Notes: generated by a model from the letters alone, not told the origin. A stretch of 64,000 bases of DNA from Ophioderma brevispina (GCA_023653785.1 JAMKCH010088182.1:1-64000), one strand, 5' to 3'. Shown: positions 47,237-59,136, counted from the stretch's first letter. A program made the numbers and translations.

Positions 47237-47837
47237 CTAAACCGTGTGTCCCAAAAAAAAACGCAACACTTGTGGGTGTAGGCGCATACAGTTTTGAAAC
47301 AAATGACGGTGACTACTTATTCTTTGTTGTAAGGTACGATGAGACTGTTAGCTAATAGCCCTGAAAAGTTCATAAAGGTAGAGTCAATATTTGTTTAAGA
47401 TATGACCCCAGAAATCAATGAACCTGCAGACCATTAGGTCATTCTCCGATAAGTGTCAAAAGTTCTTTTTAAGTGTCGCTCACATCATGCACCGTTTCAG
47501 AAGGGGCTTGTTTTTGGCCTTAAGAATGAATGTTTATGAATATAAATTATACTTAGGAGTTATATGTTTTCAAAATGATCCGGTCTAGATGTGTAACCGG
47601 ATGAGAAAGTATCAAGCAATAAGGCTAAAGATGCATAATTCTTGCTTTTCCCGTCGCGCAAAGCCCCAATCCTTTTTAAAAATGTGTCCCTGCTCGTTAC
47701 ACAAGAGCGCATATCACAGATTGCATTGCATTTTTATCAGCCCCTATTATGCACTAATTGTTAAGTTTAAAACATGATAATATTGGATTATTAAAGTTTC
47801 GCACGATTTCTCTGAGAGCATGTCGCCAATACTGCAA

Positions 47838-48226
47838 ACAGATACGTTACAATAATTCGAATGGATACAAAATTGCTAAAAATAACTGGAATACCTATGT
47901 TCCAATATGTGATAAATCGAGAAGATGTCAATGTTATTTATTGAATGTTTGCATAAAATCTGGTTTCAACGTAACAATTTCCAGCCCTAGTATGAAAGAA
48001 ATCCCTCCTTGTTACGTTTCATACCGCGACAGATACGTTACGTCCCTCCTGCTACGCTTTTGCAATATGGCGTGATACATGTACATAAAGTCGAATACCA
48101 CACCATGCTTTAGTATGAAGGTAATACCTGATAACGTATAGAGACTAAGTCGGTGAAGTACGTACTTTCATCAAGAACAGCACACTAAGAAAAGGCCCGA
48201 CAGATACGTTACGACAGATACGTTAC
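47838..48226 (+). repeat. Four copies of ACAGATACGTTAC
   Basis: Identical 13-mers start at 47,838, 48,029, 48,200 and 48,214. The last two are adjacent, 14 bp apart. Related TTGTTACGTTTC and TACGTCCC pieces lie nearby. Confidence 0.85.
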
Positions 48227-48576
48227 TTAAGTGTTAACGTAGGCAATATACTAAAAATCGGATATATTTTTAAGATCACCATGCAATTGTTCCGTGTTCT
48301 GAGAACATTAAAGTTTACGATTTTCAATGCTTTCAGGAATTCCTTAATGTTGATCTTTCGTCATTTGGAGACCCAAAACTGAACAATTAACGGGAGGAAT
48401 GGCCCCTTTAACCAAATTGAGGCGAAATTAACTACGAATATGGCACTGTACGTTTTGCGCTCAGAACCACCAATATGAATCTCTAAATTCAACCACCATT
48501 TTACTTTTTAAAGACAGCTATTGCAACAGATGTTAACATTATGAATGTTTCCATTGGTAATAACAGCTAACAAAGT

Positions 48577-49040
48577 GGGAGAGCGTGGCCTAGCGGTTAG
48601 GGTGCTTGCATCTGGCGCAAATTTACAATCAAAATTCCCGGGTTCGAATCCCGGTGGGTCGTGGCACTTGCTGGGATTTATTCGGGTACTACCAATTCTG
48701 ATTTGATCTGATACCGCTATGCTTAAATACAGAATTTACCGCTTCCCCATGGTCACTTGGAATGGGCAAAGGATCATTCCCTCCTTCGGAGGGGACGTTA
48801 GCCGTCGATCCAATGTACAGAGAGTCACAATGCTACATCGTACATCGACAGAGTCAGTGTCGAATAGAGTAGGGTGTAAACCCCTGACTGTTCCCAATCC
48901 GCCCCAGCCTCAAATAGCGGGCCATGTAGGAGCGTCCGTATCATGGATACACGCGGCCCCGGATAAGCCCACTTGCTGAACAAATCCTAAAAACAAAACA
49001 CACCACAAAGCCATTACCAATGACTTGGTGGATACGAGCA
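48577..49040 (+). mobile_element. tRNA-derived SINE, full-length copy 1
   Basis: A tRNA-like head (48,577-48,665) holds RNA polymerase III A and B boxes. A ~320-bp body follows, with CCTTCGGAGGGGACGTTAGCC (48,782-48,802), TGTACAGAGAGTCAC and AGTAGGGTGTAAACCCCTGA, and a tail domain GGAGCGTCCGTATCATGGAT...ACGCGGCCCCGGAT (48,929-48,963). The same body and tail recur at 53,326 and 56,934. A LINE partner is expected to supply the enzyme but cannot be named. The 3' end is near 49,040. Confidence 0.8.
48586..48651 (+). promoter_or_regulatory. Internal Pol III promoter (A and B boxes) of the SINE
   Basis: The A box TGGCCTAGCGG (48,586-48,596) fits TRGYnnAnnGG. The B box GGTTCGAATCC (48,641-48,651) fits GGTTCGANTCC exactly. 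The 44-bp gap is normal. The T stem-loop CCGGG-TTCGAAT-CCCGG is intact, but the acceptor and anticodon stems do not pair well, so this is a tRNA relic. Confidence 0.85.
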
Positions 49041-49835
49041 AACAAAAAACACAGCTAAAACATGCATTTTTTAACAAACACAATTAAAATATCGAATTAG
49101 AATGTATGATCAGAGAACAACAACCGCTTCGTATTGTAGAACCACAAACTCGTCGCTGTAGTGGTCCAAAATAAGATTGCAATGGATTAGAGCTAATCAT
49201 CATAATCATTTTTGTTACGGCACGCAAAGAATTATCTTAACGCAAAACTTAATGACAGAATGAATTAAAACTGATATTTTCTTGATTTTGTGTGGAAAAC
49301 ATAGGATATTTTACTTTCAAAGAGTTGAGAATGTAACATTATTTTCAGTAACAAGCAATTGCAGCCCCCGCCATTAATCATTTTTATGTAATGGTGGAGT
49401 TTGTCTTTGACGTAGTCATAGTTTTATAAAAAACGCTTGAAACATAATTTATATCACCAATCAAGTTAATATTTTAATCATATAAGAGTTACTATAATTA
49501 TGTAAATGCAGTCTTTGACCCAGTAGAAGTGGGTTTCGCAAGAAATTTGGGCAAGTAAAGATTGATTGCAAATCCATATTGTATTGCCATTCTTATCTTC
49601 ATTGCCAGTCGTGTGGTCAACAAGCTCCTCATTTTTGTAAAATGGGTTTCTGCGGGTTACTACTTGATTGTTGGGGGTCTATCTTAAAAACTATTGACTC
49701 TTAACCTTTAGGAACTTTTCAAGGGGTATAGCTAACAGTCCCCCTCTACTCACAGAACAAAAAATAATATTCACATGCTTTTTTCAAAACTTTATGTCGC
49801 CTGCCACCAGTGTTGCGTTTTTTGGACACACGGTA

Positions 49836-49945
49836 GTCGGAAATTGGGGGACCTAATGAATCCAAAAGCAATGCTGTCATTTGGATGTGTATCATCATTT
49901 TATAAGATTCAGTCTCATACATAGAGGTACCTTAAGGTACTGGTA
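49836..49945 (+). repeat. ~1.6-kb repeat family, copy D, right part
   Basis: GGACCTAATGAATCCAAAAGC and the following TTTGGATGTGTATCATCATTTTA match unit C at 36,318-36,400. They complete the copy split by the TA-flanked element. Confidence 0.75.
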
Positions 49946-49949
49946 TTTG

Positions 49950-51975
49950 TTTGAGGTCCTCGTGGGCTCCAAGGTCAAGCAACTACCCTTTAACCAACAC
50001 ACAAAAAAAAAACATTTGGTTACGTCCTTGTAGGAACATTGGATCTTATATCTTCAGAGTGAGATCATGCTGTTCCCTTTGTTACCCTTGCCTTGTCTTT
50101 TGTGTGTGTTTTGTGGATATGAAAACAAATACTATCGCTCGCTCTGAGAACCTCCTGAAACGCCCACATAAGGCCCAATGAATGACCAAAGTTTCCTTTA
50201 CAAGGTAGATCACCACAAAAAGTAATGCAGTTGCATTGTGGAATAACTGTTTCTGACGCTATTGCACAAGCTTAACCCTCCTGGAAAACATTGACATGTG
50301 TCCCAAGGTGTTGCTCTCCTTCGTCACGATATTTTGCAGGCGTTCAATGAGTCCATAGACCCTCGAGATATGATTTTCTGGCTTGGTAGTCCCAGTTGCA
50401 GAGATGAAGGCACGGGCATCTTGCATTGCTGCCAATAAACCTGATAAAAAGTCATACAAAATATTCGTGCATATGGTTGTATATATAGATCGTGTCAATC
50501 TCAAAAAATGGTGTGAATGATGAGCCATCAGCAAACTTTGGGCCAATGCGCGTGGAGTGAAATGGTTGGGGGAATTTCTGGTCTGTTGACTTTCAAGTTA
50601 AGATGAACTTATCTACCCCCGGCAGAATTATGGTTCTATGGCTTGACTCCGTTTGCACTTCCTGTATCGTGATCCCTGCAGCACTGTTGACAATGTTGCT
50701 GCCATGGACATTAGTAGAGATTTAATGCAAGTTTATGCCTTTTCTCTAAGTGGAATATGATATTTTTTTTTTTTTTTTTTTTTTTTATGTTTGTGGTCTT
50801 CTGCATAATTTGAGGTCTATGTTGATGCCGATGTTTGATTCTTTGCCGCCGGGCCTTGGCCATGGGCTGTTTTAACCAAACAAAATCATAAACTGTCAGA
50901 GTGGCCAAACCGGTGCAGAATCATGTTGAGGTGCTTGCTTTGGAACATATATGCAGACTGATTTCCATTGTCCCTCTGGCACTGCACGGTACAGGTCTTG
51001 CCCATAGATGTTTAAAATTTGCGCTTATCTGGAAGTCATCTTTACAAGCTATTACCATGCAGAGGGACCGGATATGGTCAGCAGGTATGGATTTCTCAGA
51101 CGCCAGCTCCATGTCGTCGACTGTGTTAGAGGCCAAGGAAGGTCTATGGACTCATAGAAAGCCTGCTGAATATTACGAAGGAGCGCGGCACCTTGACACT
51201 CGATAAAGTTGAACCAGATCCATTTTCTGGGCCTGTGACTCCCTTTGCTCTTCCAAAAGGAGTATACTTGAGGTGTTTTGTGGGTAACACCTTTAATCTC
51301 TACTTTGTCACAGAAAATAAATTCTGGTGGGAAGATGGGTCCACCGGAACACAATCTACGAGGGGGGGGGAGCGATACCTCTGTGAAGTCAATACTTCCG
51401 GTTGTGTATCATCTCCCGGCAGACGATGATATCCAACTCGTTCAAGATCAGAGTTTGTTGCTGATCACAGTTAGGTATTTGATCGCAGACTGATAGCATG
51501 CGATATGGGGACTTATGATTGCCGGAGATGTCACTCCAATCTTTATCCTGCAGTGCCTTTAAATTTGCTGAGGGTGTAAAACTACTACGATGCTTATTAA
51601 TGCTTTTTAAAAGTATTTAATGAGTACAGATTTGTAAGTCTAAATGTTGATAATCTTGTTTTGGAATGATTTTAGAAACGTCTTTGGCCAAGTATTTTTT
51701 TCTCCTGTAGTTCCTTTATATATACTGAGGGTTTAAAACTACCATGATACAATATGGATATCACACTTGCATGTTGGCAGAGAGTCATTGGAGACTGTAG
51801 AGTTCTGTTTTTCACGTTTGCTTTTCGGCATGATATCAACAGTATCTTAGTCTCGCATTAGTCTTGTATCATTCCATACCTTGAATTTAAGAAAAATGTT
51901 ACAAGTATTATGTATAGCAGTCTAAATTTACTTGGCCAGCAACGTTTCTTATAATTACCCACAAAACGAGACTGT
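49950..51975. other. No supported gene; poly-T tract inside
   Basis: A 24-base T run lies at 50,763-50,786. Overlapping open frames of 95-101 codons on both strands (50,259-51,354) look mildly protein-like, and 51,100-51,450 has higher GC. No domain could be named. Confidence 0.35.
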
Positions 51976-51981
51976 CGACAT

Positions 51982-52515
51982 TGAAGGCCCCTAATTTGCA
52001 TATTCTTAGTATTTGCAGGTGAATATGTTAATGACAAATAAACATAATTTATGAGTGCCTTTTAAATTATCCTCGACCCTAAAAACATAGGTCTCGTCAT
52101 CTTATGTGGGCAGGTATGTGGAATATTGGCCACAATATGCCCAAATATGGATTTTTGGCTAATGGCGACCCTAATTTGCATATTATGTCATCATGTGGAT
52201 ATCTGGTAATTTTCAAAATGGTTCCGTCTTGATCTTTGACCCTCAAAACATAGGTCCAGTCATCTTATTTGTTCATTTATCAACAGTATTGGCTGAGATA
52301 TATCGAAAATTGTATTTTTATCTAATGGCGACCCTAATTTGCATATTACGTCATCATGTGGACATCTGGTAATTTTCAAAATGGTTCCGTCTTGATCTTT
52401 GACCCTCGAAACATAGGCCCAGTCACCTCATTTGTTCATTTATCAACAGTATTGGCTGAGATATATCGAAAATTGTATTTTTCTGTAATTGCGATACTAA
52501 TTTGCATAAAAATGA
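51982..52515 (+). repeat. 163-bp tandem repeat, three to four units
   Basis: GGCGACCCTAATTTGCATATTA starts the units at ~52,161 and 52,324, and a worn form starts the next at 52,487, a period of exactly 163 bp. A diverged first unit begins near 51,982. Each unit carries GGTAATTTTCAAAATGGTTCC, TTGATCTTTGACCCT, AACATAGG and TTGGCTGAGATATATCG. Units two and three are ~95% identical. ATTTGCAT in each unit is the POU octamer on the reverse strand. Confidence 0.9.
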
Positions 52516-52519
52516 TACG

Positions 52520-53320
52520 GCGGACACTTTTTGATTTTTTTAACATAGCTAATCGTTTTCTACGCATTTTATCTGATATAGTGACATTGATTAGAAGTTT
52601 ATTTCAGGGGGGTGCACGAACACCCCTTCTACCCACTAGACTACTACTTTATTATGATTTTTGTCAAATTGATTGGTTCAAGAATTTGGTATGTTCAAAA
52701 CACAATTAAATTCAATAATGATATAGTCAATGATTTTAAGTCTTACTTGAAAGTCCATTGTGACGACTTATTCCAGGATTAAAAGAGCGTTGTAGTTAAA
52801 CGATGATTTGTCCTCACAGCGAAGGCTCCAAAATGACAACATGCAAAATCATAGAAATCCACAGTACGAGATCTTCTTCAAGAGTTTCTTTTTCAGAGCA
52901 GTCCTGAAGATATCCTTGCCCAGCAGTTCAAGACGACGGGGTTGCCCCTTGACGACACTAATATTCCGCAGTATAATATTCCAAGTATTACCATCTAATG
53001 TTCGTCTGTCGCAAATCGTCACTTTTAGGAGCACAAATGGAATACCTTTTTGATTCCAAAAACTGAAGCTCTTTTGGCTTGAAAGACGACAGCAGGCAAA
53101 TAGCTGGTACATGCAGCTCATGTGGTATCTATCAATTGATCTTGATACTATGTACTGCACTGATCTACCATTCTGGAGATCCACAACATATTTTCTTCGA
53201 TAATAAACAAAGAACTTTTGCCATGAGAAAATCTTTTCTCAAGTAAAATGGAGAAGTAAAATAATAGTTTAATCACAAACTGAGGACACTATAACAGTAT
53301 TTACAAATTGTTACATTTTT
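52520..53320. other. No feature recognised
   Basis: AT-rich sequence with overlapping open frames of 81-117 codons on both strands, no recognised motif. Confidence 0.4.
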
Positions 53321-53325
53321 CAATT

Positions 53326-53560
53326 GGGCCATGCTAGGAGCGTCCGTATCATGGATATACACGCGGCCCCGGATCAGCTTACTCAGCTGAATAAATCCTG
53401 ACACCAACACAAGCTATTACCAACGGTGTTTCCGTAACCTGACCAGGTTCGGAAACACCGTGAATTCAACAACCTATATAGCTTTATTGCGTCAAGTTTG
53501 TTGAATTCATAACCTTGGCAGGTTACGGAAACACCCCATTATCAATGACTTGTGAATATG
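53326..53560 (+). mobile_element. SINE fragment, copy 2 (5' truncated)
   Basis: GGGCCATGCTAGGAGCGTCC and ACGCGGCCCCGGATCAGC match the tail domain of copy 1, followed by AATAAATCCTGA and AGCTATTACCAA. It resumes after an inserted MITE with ATTATCAATGACTTG. It lacks the tRNA head and body, as expected of 5'-truncated retroposition or later loss. Confidence 0.8.
53424..53537. mobile_element. 114-bp MITE inserted in SINE copy 2
   Basis: GGTGTTTCCGTAACCTG at the left is mirrored by CAGGTTACGGAAACACC at the right. An inner GGAAACACCGTGAATTCAACA pairs partly with TTGTTGAATTC. Flanks are ATTACCAA (53,416-53,423) and ATTATCAA (53,538-53,545). SINE copy 1 has a single ATTACCAA at 49,013-49,020. The 8-bp duplication with one change suggests a hAT-type enzyme. 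Confidence 0.82.
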
Positions 53561-53564
53561 CAAA

Positions 53565-55565
53565 GAAGACGACTTTGTTCAATGCCATCGTGTCCAATTC
53601 CCAATTTGTCCACTATCAATAGGTTAAGGTCAAAGTTTAGTGTAAGCATTGAACGTAACACTTGGGTTATTTTTTCCCTTTGGCAGTTTGGAAGAAATAC
53701 CAGTCAAAGCCCGATATTGGCGAGGAATCAAATAAAAAAACAACAACAATGATAAACCAAATAGGATCAAACAAGTCAAGATGGAGCAGATAAGACTACA
53801 AAAATGGTTTAAGGTTGTTTAATGGATGAAGTAGTAGACAATGTGGGGATTGTATGCAATTGAAATGGACAAGATGGCAAGCGATCGTGGGAACAATCAC
53901 ACCAGGTACTTGGATGTGAACCTCAACCAACAATCATACCAGGCTCAAGCTGTTGGATGTGAACCTCAACCGTGCACGATCATTGAATGCTTCCCACCCA
54001 TCCAACTACTGCCAATACAATTCACTCCTTGTGTTTGCAGGTATATCACCTATCAAGGTCTGAAAATGAGACGCGCCTATTACATTGACCTGCTGTTCTT
54101 TGAGTCCAAACTACCTTCGTCGTATACCAGACCATTAACAGAAAGTGGAAACAACCCCGAAGTCCCAACACCTCTTTCCATTTTAAAACTATGGGGGATG
54201 ACCTTTCCACATATCCATCAAGCAAAGAGTGACGGTCGATCTTAACTTTATTGTACAGGTTCATTTCAGAATACATGATTTTATTACAATGTTGGTCATT
54301 TCATCGTGAAACTCAGTCGCGACGTATAAGTTCTATATGTAGGATGAGTTAGTATAATGCTCGTAGGGTTACGCATGATTTTGGCGAACGGACCCCTGTT
54401 CTCCAAACACGAAGATGGATATAAGTTGAAAACTTTGTAGAGGTTCTTGTAAATCCAAGGCTTAGCAGAAAATGCAGCAACGAGGGAAGTATTATTCCAA
54501 GGTTGGGTTTTATACTAGATTATTGACAACCCCTGTTTTTTTGAAAATGTCTCCTTTTTTCTTCCTTTTTTTTCCTTCTTGTTTAAATTGTGTGTTTACC
54601 CTATGGGTCGAGTAGACAGCGTGCATTTCATCTTTACGTCTTTTGCTTAAAAATTTAAACCCATTCACCAGTTCATGTATTTGCAGCCAAACAAGATACA
54701 CTCTTGTGGAGAAAGATTATATAATTGGATTTAAGCTTAAGCTACCTAACAGTTCCGTGTTCCTTTAGGAAAAGATTTAAAATACCAACATTAGAAAGAG
54801 GAATTTCGAAACGTAAATCAAACGAGTCGGCCCAAAAGCAAGTAAGAATATATCCACGCAATAAATTAAAAATAGAAAAAGCACGTCAGCAATCGCGTAG
54901 GTTAATAGAGTATGCAAGCAAAAGCCCACTTTTTTTCAGAAATGTGTGAGAAATTTCTTCTTTACTCTGCCTCCATCTACAATTAGCCGTGGAGCAATGC
55001 GGTAATTGCTTGCAGTCGCTTCATGATGTAAGTGATCCACTTGTGGCAGAAACTAGAGACAGACTCATAATATTGTCCGATTACACTATTCACAGTGAGC
55101 AGGCGTATTAGGATGCCTAACTAAGACCAAATTTCACGCCAAAGGCAGCATTCGCTATCTAATTCACGTGGTAATCGCTTGGGTTTTTCCACTGAATGCA
55201 AACTTGAAAGAGTTAGAGTAGTGGCTTGACTAAACCGATGAGATATATGCATTATTCAGGGACCTTGCTTGCTTCCTTGTGTTCTGCCGAAATGAAGCAC
55301 TTAACCGTTTTAAACTGTTAAACACTTTATGTGACCAACAGCACACTTGCCAATGGGACCGATAAGATGTATTCTAATCATTTGAAAGCTCTTCATATGA
55401 ACTTGACCAATTATCTTGATTAGTCTGTAAGTTAGGATGCAATACTCTGGTAACTCGTAAGCAAAGCAGTTTATAATCTTGATTTCCAGCTTCATGGAGA
55501 AATGGAAGAACATTAAACTTTCATTCCTTTCAGAGTGATGGTGTCATTCACACAAGATTTAAATT
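53565..55565. other. No supported gene; one unrecognised open frame
   Basis: A 134-codon plus-strand frame (53,841-54,245) has no recognisable domain. It contains a local duplication of GGATGTGAACCTCAACC (~53,911 and 53,955). No promoter or splice evidence was accepted. The remainder is AT-rich. Confidence 0.35.
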
Positions 55566-55567
55566 CT

Positions 55568-55870
55568 TTAAAGGGGCATTTCGTGATCGACAGCCTCGTC
55601 TCCTTAACTTACCTAAAAAAAGGTGAGATTTTTGTATCGTCTGAACCTTTGGGTTAAGTATAGTATGTGTGCCCAATCGGACATGCTAATTCGAACGGTT
55701 TTTCAAGAAATTCGCAATTTTGTTGTTTTGTCCTTCAACAAACAGAAATTACAGTACAGTGGTCTATGGGAGACTGTAATACAACATTTCCATATACACC
55801 AAAACGCAAGATCAGAATCAACTGACATTTTGGGAATAAGCTTTTCTAGAATCACGAAATGCATCTTTAA
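55568..55870 (+). mobile_element. TTAA-flanked MITE (family T2), complete
   Basis: TTAA at 55,568-55,571 and 55,867-55,870 flanks 295 bp. The left end is AGGGGCATTTCGTGATC. The right end, reverse complemented, is AGATGCATTTCGTGATT. Terminal repeats are ~17 bp with two mismatches. A 92-codon open frame inside has no transposase motif. TTAA duplication suggests piggyBac-type mobilisation. Confidence 0.75.
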
Positions 55871-55874
55871 TGTT

Positions 55875-56930
55875 GCGCTTGCTAGCAACACATCTTACTA
55901 AGATTTCTCCTTTGTTCATTTCCAAATAATTTCAAGCCACTTATGTTTTTTCTTGTACAATCCATTCATACCTTGGAGTGTGATTTGGAATGCGAATTTT
56001 GGAACGTGATTTCGCAAGACCGTAATATAACAACTCACCGTATATTACGATTATGGTGAGGAAAGATTATTTTTGCATCAGAAAAGGCTTAATTACAGAT
56101 GGAATATAAATAGCCAAATCCTGTACTGTGTATGTTTTCCTACTGTTTGTGCTAAAAGATATAATATGTTGCAAAAACAAGAGTAAATGTGTTATGTTTA
56201 AATAAACAGTTCATCTAGAACTGTGTGATTATGTCTAATATAGTAAGCTCTTCATATAAACTAAACATGCAGGTTCGATCCTACAATTCGCATTGCTGTT
56301 TGGAGACAAAGCTCTTGTTGAATTAATTCCAAGAAGACGGGTTTGATTGGGAATATTTATATGAGGCGCAGCACTAAGACATAGATCTAGTCAGCTATCT
56401 GTGATGTTGTTCTAGTATTGAATTGATGCCTGTTATCTTAATCCTTGTTGTGTTTATTTCAAAATGGCCTACCGGTAGTTTTTTTGGTTCCATCATTTTA
56501 TAATATAAATAATAAACCAATTGATCGAAACGCTATGTCAGGCCCCTGAGGGTAGACAGTGTCGGGCTTCCGTGAAAGTTTGTTGTTTTATGCAATGCAC
56601 ACAAAGGAAACGTGAACAACGTTAAAGTAATGGCAAACATAAAGAAGGTTTTTAAACATTTTTTTGCGTGAATGTTGATTTAGTTACATTTATTCTCAGA
56701 ATTAGAAAACAATATGGCACGAGAAAGTAACTGATCCGACCCATTGAAATTTATCATCATCGTGTGGTATATTTCAGTAACCACATTCAAACTCTCATCA
56801 AGTGCACAATTGAATCGTGGATCTTTTTCAACAAAATATGAAAAAGCAATATATAATGTACAGGGTGTCCACTTCCTTTCAATTCCAGAGAATACGTATT
56901 TACTAAGTGATCACGAGAAGGGTGTTTAGA
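55875..56930. other. No feature recognised
   Basis: AT-rich spacer without supported features. Confidence 0.4.
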
Positions 56931-56933
56931 GTT

Positions 56934-57130
56934 CCGCTGGTGTTCCGCTCTCCCCGTGGTTCATTTAGACTTGGGCAAATGAACCATGAAAAATATCCCA
57001 TCGTTCGGATATACCTTAAGCCGTCGGTCCCATGTACAGAGAGTCATACTTGTACATGAATATCACAGTCAGTTTCAAAAAGAGTAGGGTGGAAACCCCT
57101 GATTGTTCCAAGCCGTCCTGGACATTTTTC
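56934..57130 (+). mobile_element. SINE fragment, copy 3 (body only)
   Basis: TTCGGATATACCTTAAGCCGTC, CCATGTACAGAGAGTCATAC and AGTAGGGTGGAAACCCCTGA match the body of copy 1. The tRNA head and the tail domain are missing. Confidence 0.75.
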
Positions 57131-57134
57131 AGGG

Positions 57135-57980
57135 ATAGAGTGGTTAATCACTGTTAGGTATATCTCTGAGGGCTCGGTCCACTAAATTGTAATAAATTTA
57201 GCAATAATTCTGAAAAAAGTGAAATGTGTACATCTAAATCTTCAACCTTGACATTTTAAGCTTGCAAGGATCTTTTTGTGACTCTTGCTTGTTTTCAGTT
57301 TGTATGGCTGCTTTTGCGGACTGCTATAATAGATTTAGAGAGAGTAGCTAGCTTAGGTGTTCTTTGCTCGCTTTACACCATTAAGGTCCCAGGTTCCGGA
57401 AAGGCTTTGCGTGTAATTGGTTTCCCGTCCAAGCTTGCTCTCGTGTGTTGCTACGGGTGATCTGGATTTCATCCTGATTCCAAAAGGGGTTTCCATTCTC
57501 GTATAGAAAATTATGTAAATATGCATTAAGAATGTAAAGCGCTTGATCTCAAAATACGTAATGAATAGGGTGTTTTCTTAGGAGGCCAATACGGTAAATT
57601 TGCTAGACCTGTCTTCCGGAACAACCCAAGCAGACAGAGAATACAAAAGTATCACGTACAGAAATATCTTAAATGTTCAGGTGAATCAGGTGCATGTATT
57701 GTGTTCTTCGCTTACTTGGATGACCTAACTCAGGGCCAACAAAAGACTATTCAACATAATTTACCTTCCATGAAAGGACCCTGATACATTATTGTAAGGG
57801 GCCTTTTGCCATACAAATCCGCCAATAATAATAATAATCGTCGTCGTCGTCAACATCATCGTGGAATAAGGGGAAAATATTAATCATTCATTGGTTTATA
57901 ATGAGCTCTTTTTGTTATTTAAATTAATATTCATATCCTTTGTTATTCTACTTCATTTGCATAAATTACTATTCATATAT
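57135..57980. other. Spacer with a triplet microsatellite
   Basis: AAT repeats pass directly into TCG repeats at 57,824-57,850. A 60-codon open frame (57,278-57,460) has no recognisable motif. Confidence 0.5.
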
Positions 57981-57983
57981 TTT

Positions 57984-58085
57984 GACGGGATAAACCTCAA
58001 ACAAAAGATGCCTTAAGGGGAAACAGTATTTCGCCTTAACGCCAACTTTCGTGCATTAAAATAGATAATTTGCCCTTAATGCTAA
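57984..58085 (+). repeat. Dispersed repeat, copy 2 (of 1-100)
   Basis: GACGGGATAAACC, CAAACAAAAGATGCC and GTGCATTAA follow the order seen at the window start. Confidence 0.45.
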
Positions 58086-58089
58086 ATTA

Positions 58090-59130
58090 GTCATATAATA
58101 ATAATAGTAATAACAATAATAAGAACTCATACCCAATGGAATATGCTTTGTGGAGCGATTAGTTCTTCAAATTACACCATGTTTTAATGTTTGACTATAG
58201 TGTTTTTGTTTTCCTTTAAGTGAAATGCATACTGACCTGCTTTTGGAAAACGTTGACGATGGTGTCGGTATTAAAGACCCTAAATAGAAACAAACAAGCG
58301 GGTATGACCAGAACTCTAATGGACCATTGCACCACATTAACGGTGATTGCAGGAAGAGAAGTTAACACCTTAGGGGAAAGTCCATCTATCCCTTCTTGAT
58401 AAACTTGTCACAGGGACAATCCGATAGGATAAGCTAACTCATATTGTATGCTACTTGCGTACCATTCTGCTTACAGTTTCCCTTCCTTGGGCTGTAAACG
58501 CGTTGAGGCAATCACCAACATTTTCCCTCCGTAAAGTACGTGTCACTCTCACCAAATAACCTTTAAGCTTCTGGTTTTTCCCAGCGATTTTTTTGGTTAT
58601 TATGATTAATTTATCTTTTAAAAAATTAGTAGACCAATAAGCAGTAGTTTGGTCAGAGGAGAAAGATAGACAAGAGGGGGGGGGGAGGAGTAGAGAGAAG
58701 ACAGAGACCAGACAGACAGAGAGAGGAGAGAGCGATATTTAACTGAAATTACTTTCATGAAATTAGTGTCTGCAAATGGAATTTTACATGATTACATCAC
58801 CATGATATAGTTGTAAGAAGAATAAAACTTTCTGAAATACGTCACGTACCATTGTGTTACGTATTACATTTTTACTTTGCTAATGACTGCTAAATTTAAC
58901 GTTTTGTCCTCTATGCATAATTCTAGCAGAATCTATGATGAAGCAAACAAGTACGGCTGCTTGAAAAATCCAAAATAAAGGACTGTAATACATAGCGCTA
59001 GTTTCACTAGTATCCACTTAAACCTGTCCTGTGGTTAGTGGTAAATCTACACCCAGAGAGCGAGGGATGTTCGAGACAGTGTATTTTCGTCTTTATTTAA
59101 TTCGTGCTAGCAGTTTCTCGAGTCTCTATA
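58090..59130. other. Spacer with a purine-rich tract
   Basis: Purine-rich GGGGGG and GAGAGA/CAGACAGA simple sequence occupies 58,674-58,735. Otherwise nothing recognised. Confidence 0.5.
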
Positions 59131-59136
59131 CGGCGT

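Larger units (their letters stand above)
47240..49833. mobile_element. Tc1/mariner-type element, 2.6 kb, no transposase
   Basis: The left end ACCGTGTGTCCCAAAAAAAA then CGCAACACT is mirrored at the right by AGTGTTGCG, a T run, GGACACACGGT. Inverted ends reach ~40 bp, including GTGG and GGCG further in. TA lies outside each end (47,238-47,239 and 49,834-49,835). Unit B has the uninterrupted site with a single TA near 34,220. TA duplication and a GTGTCCCAAAA-style terminus fit the Tc1/mariner group. No transposase motif was found. A tRNA-derived SINE sits inside at 48.58-49.04 kb. Confidence 0.8.

Noticed and set aside
48577..48665. A functional tRNA gene
   Set aside because: The B box and T arm are good, but the acceptor and anticodon stems do not pair, and the sequence continues into a repeated SINE body.
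50259..51354. A transposase or recurrent repeat-encoded protein on the minus strand
   Set aside because: A few residue patterns looked familiar, but they fall in different frames without a consistent motif order. No domain could be defended.
53841..54245. A 134-codon host gene
   Set aside because: No domain, signal peptide or splice context, and a local duplication inside suggests repeat-derived sequence.
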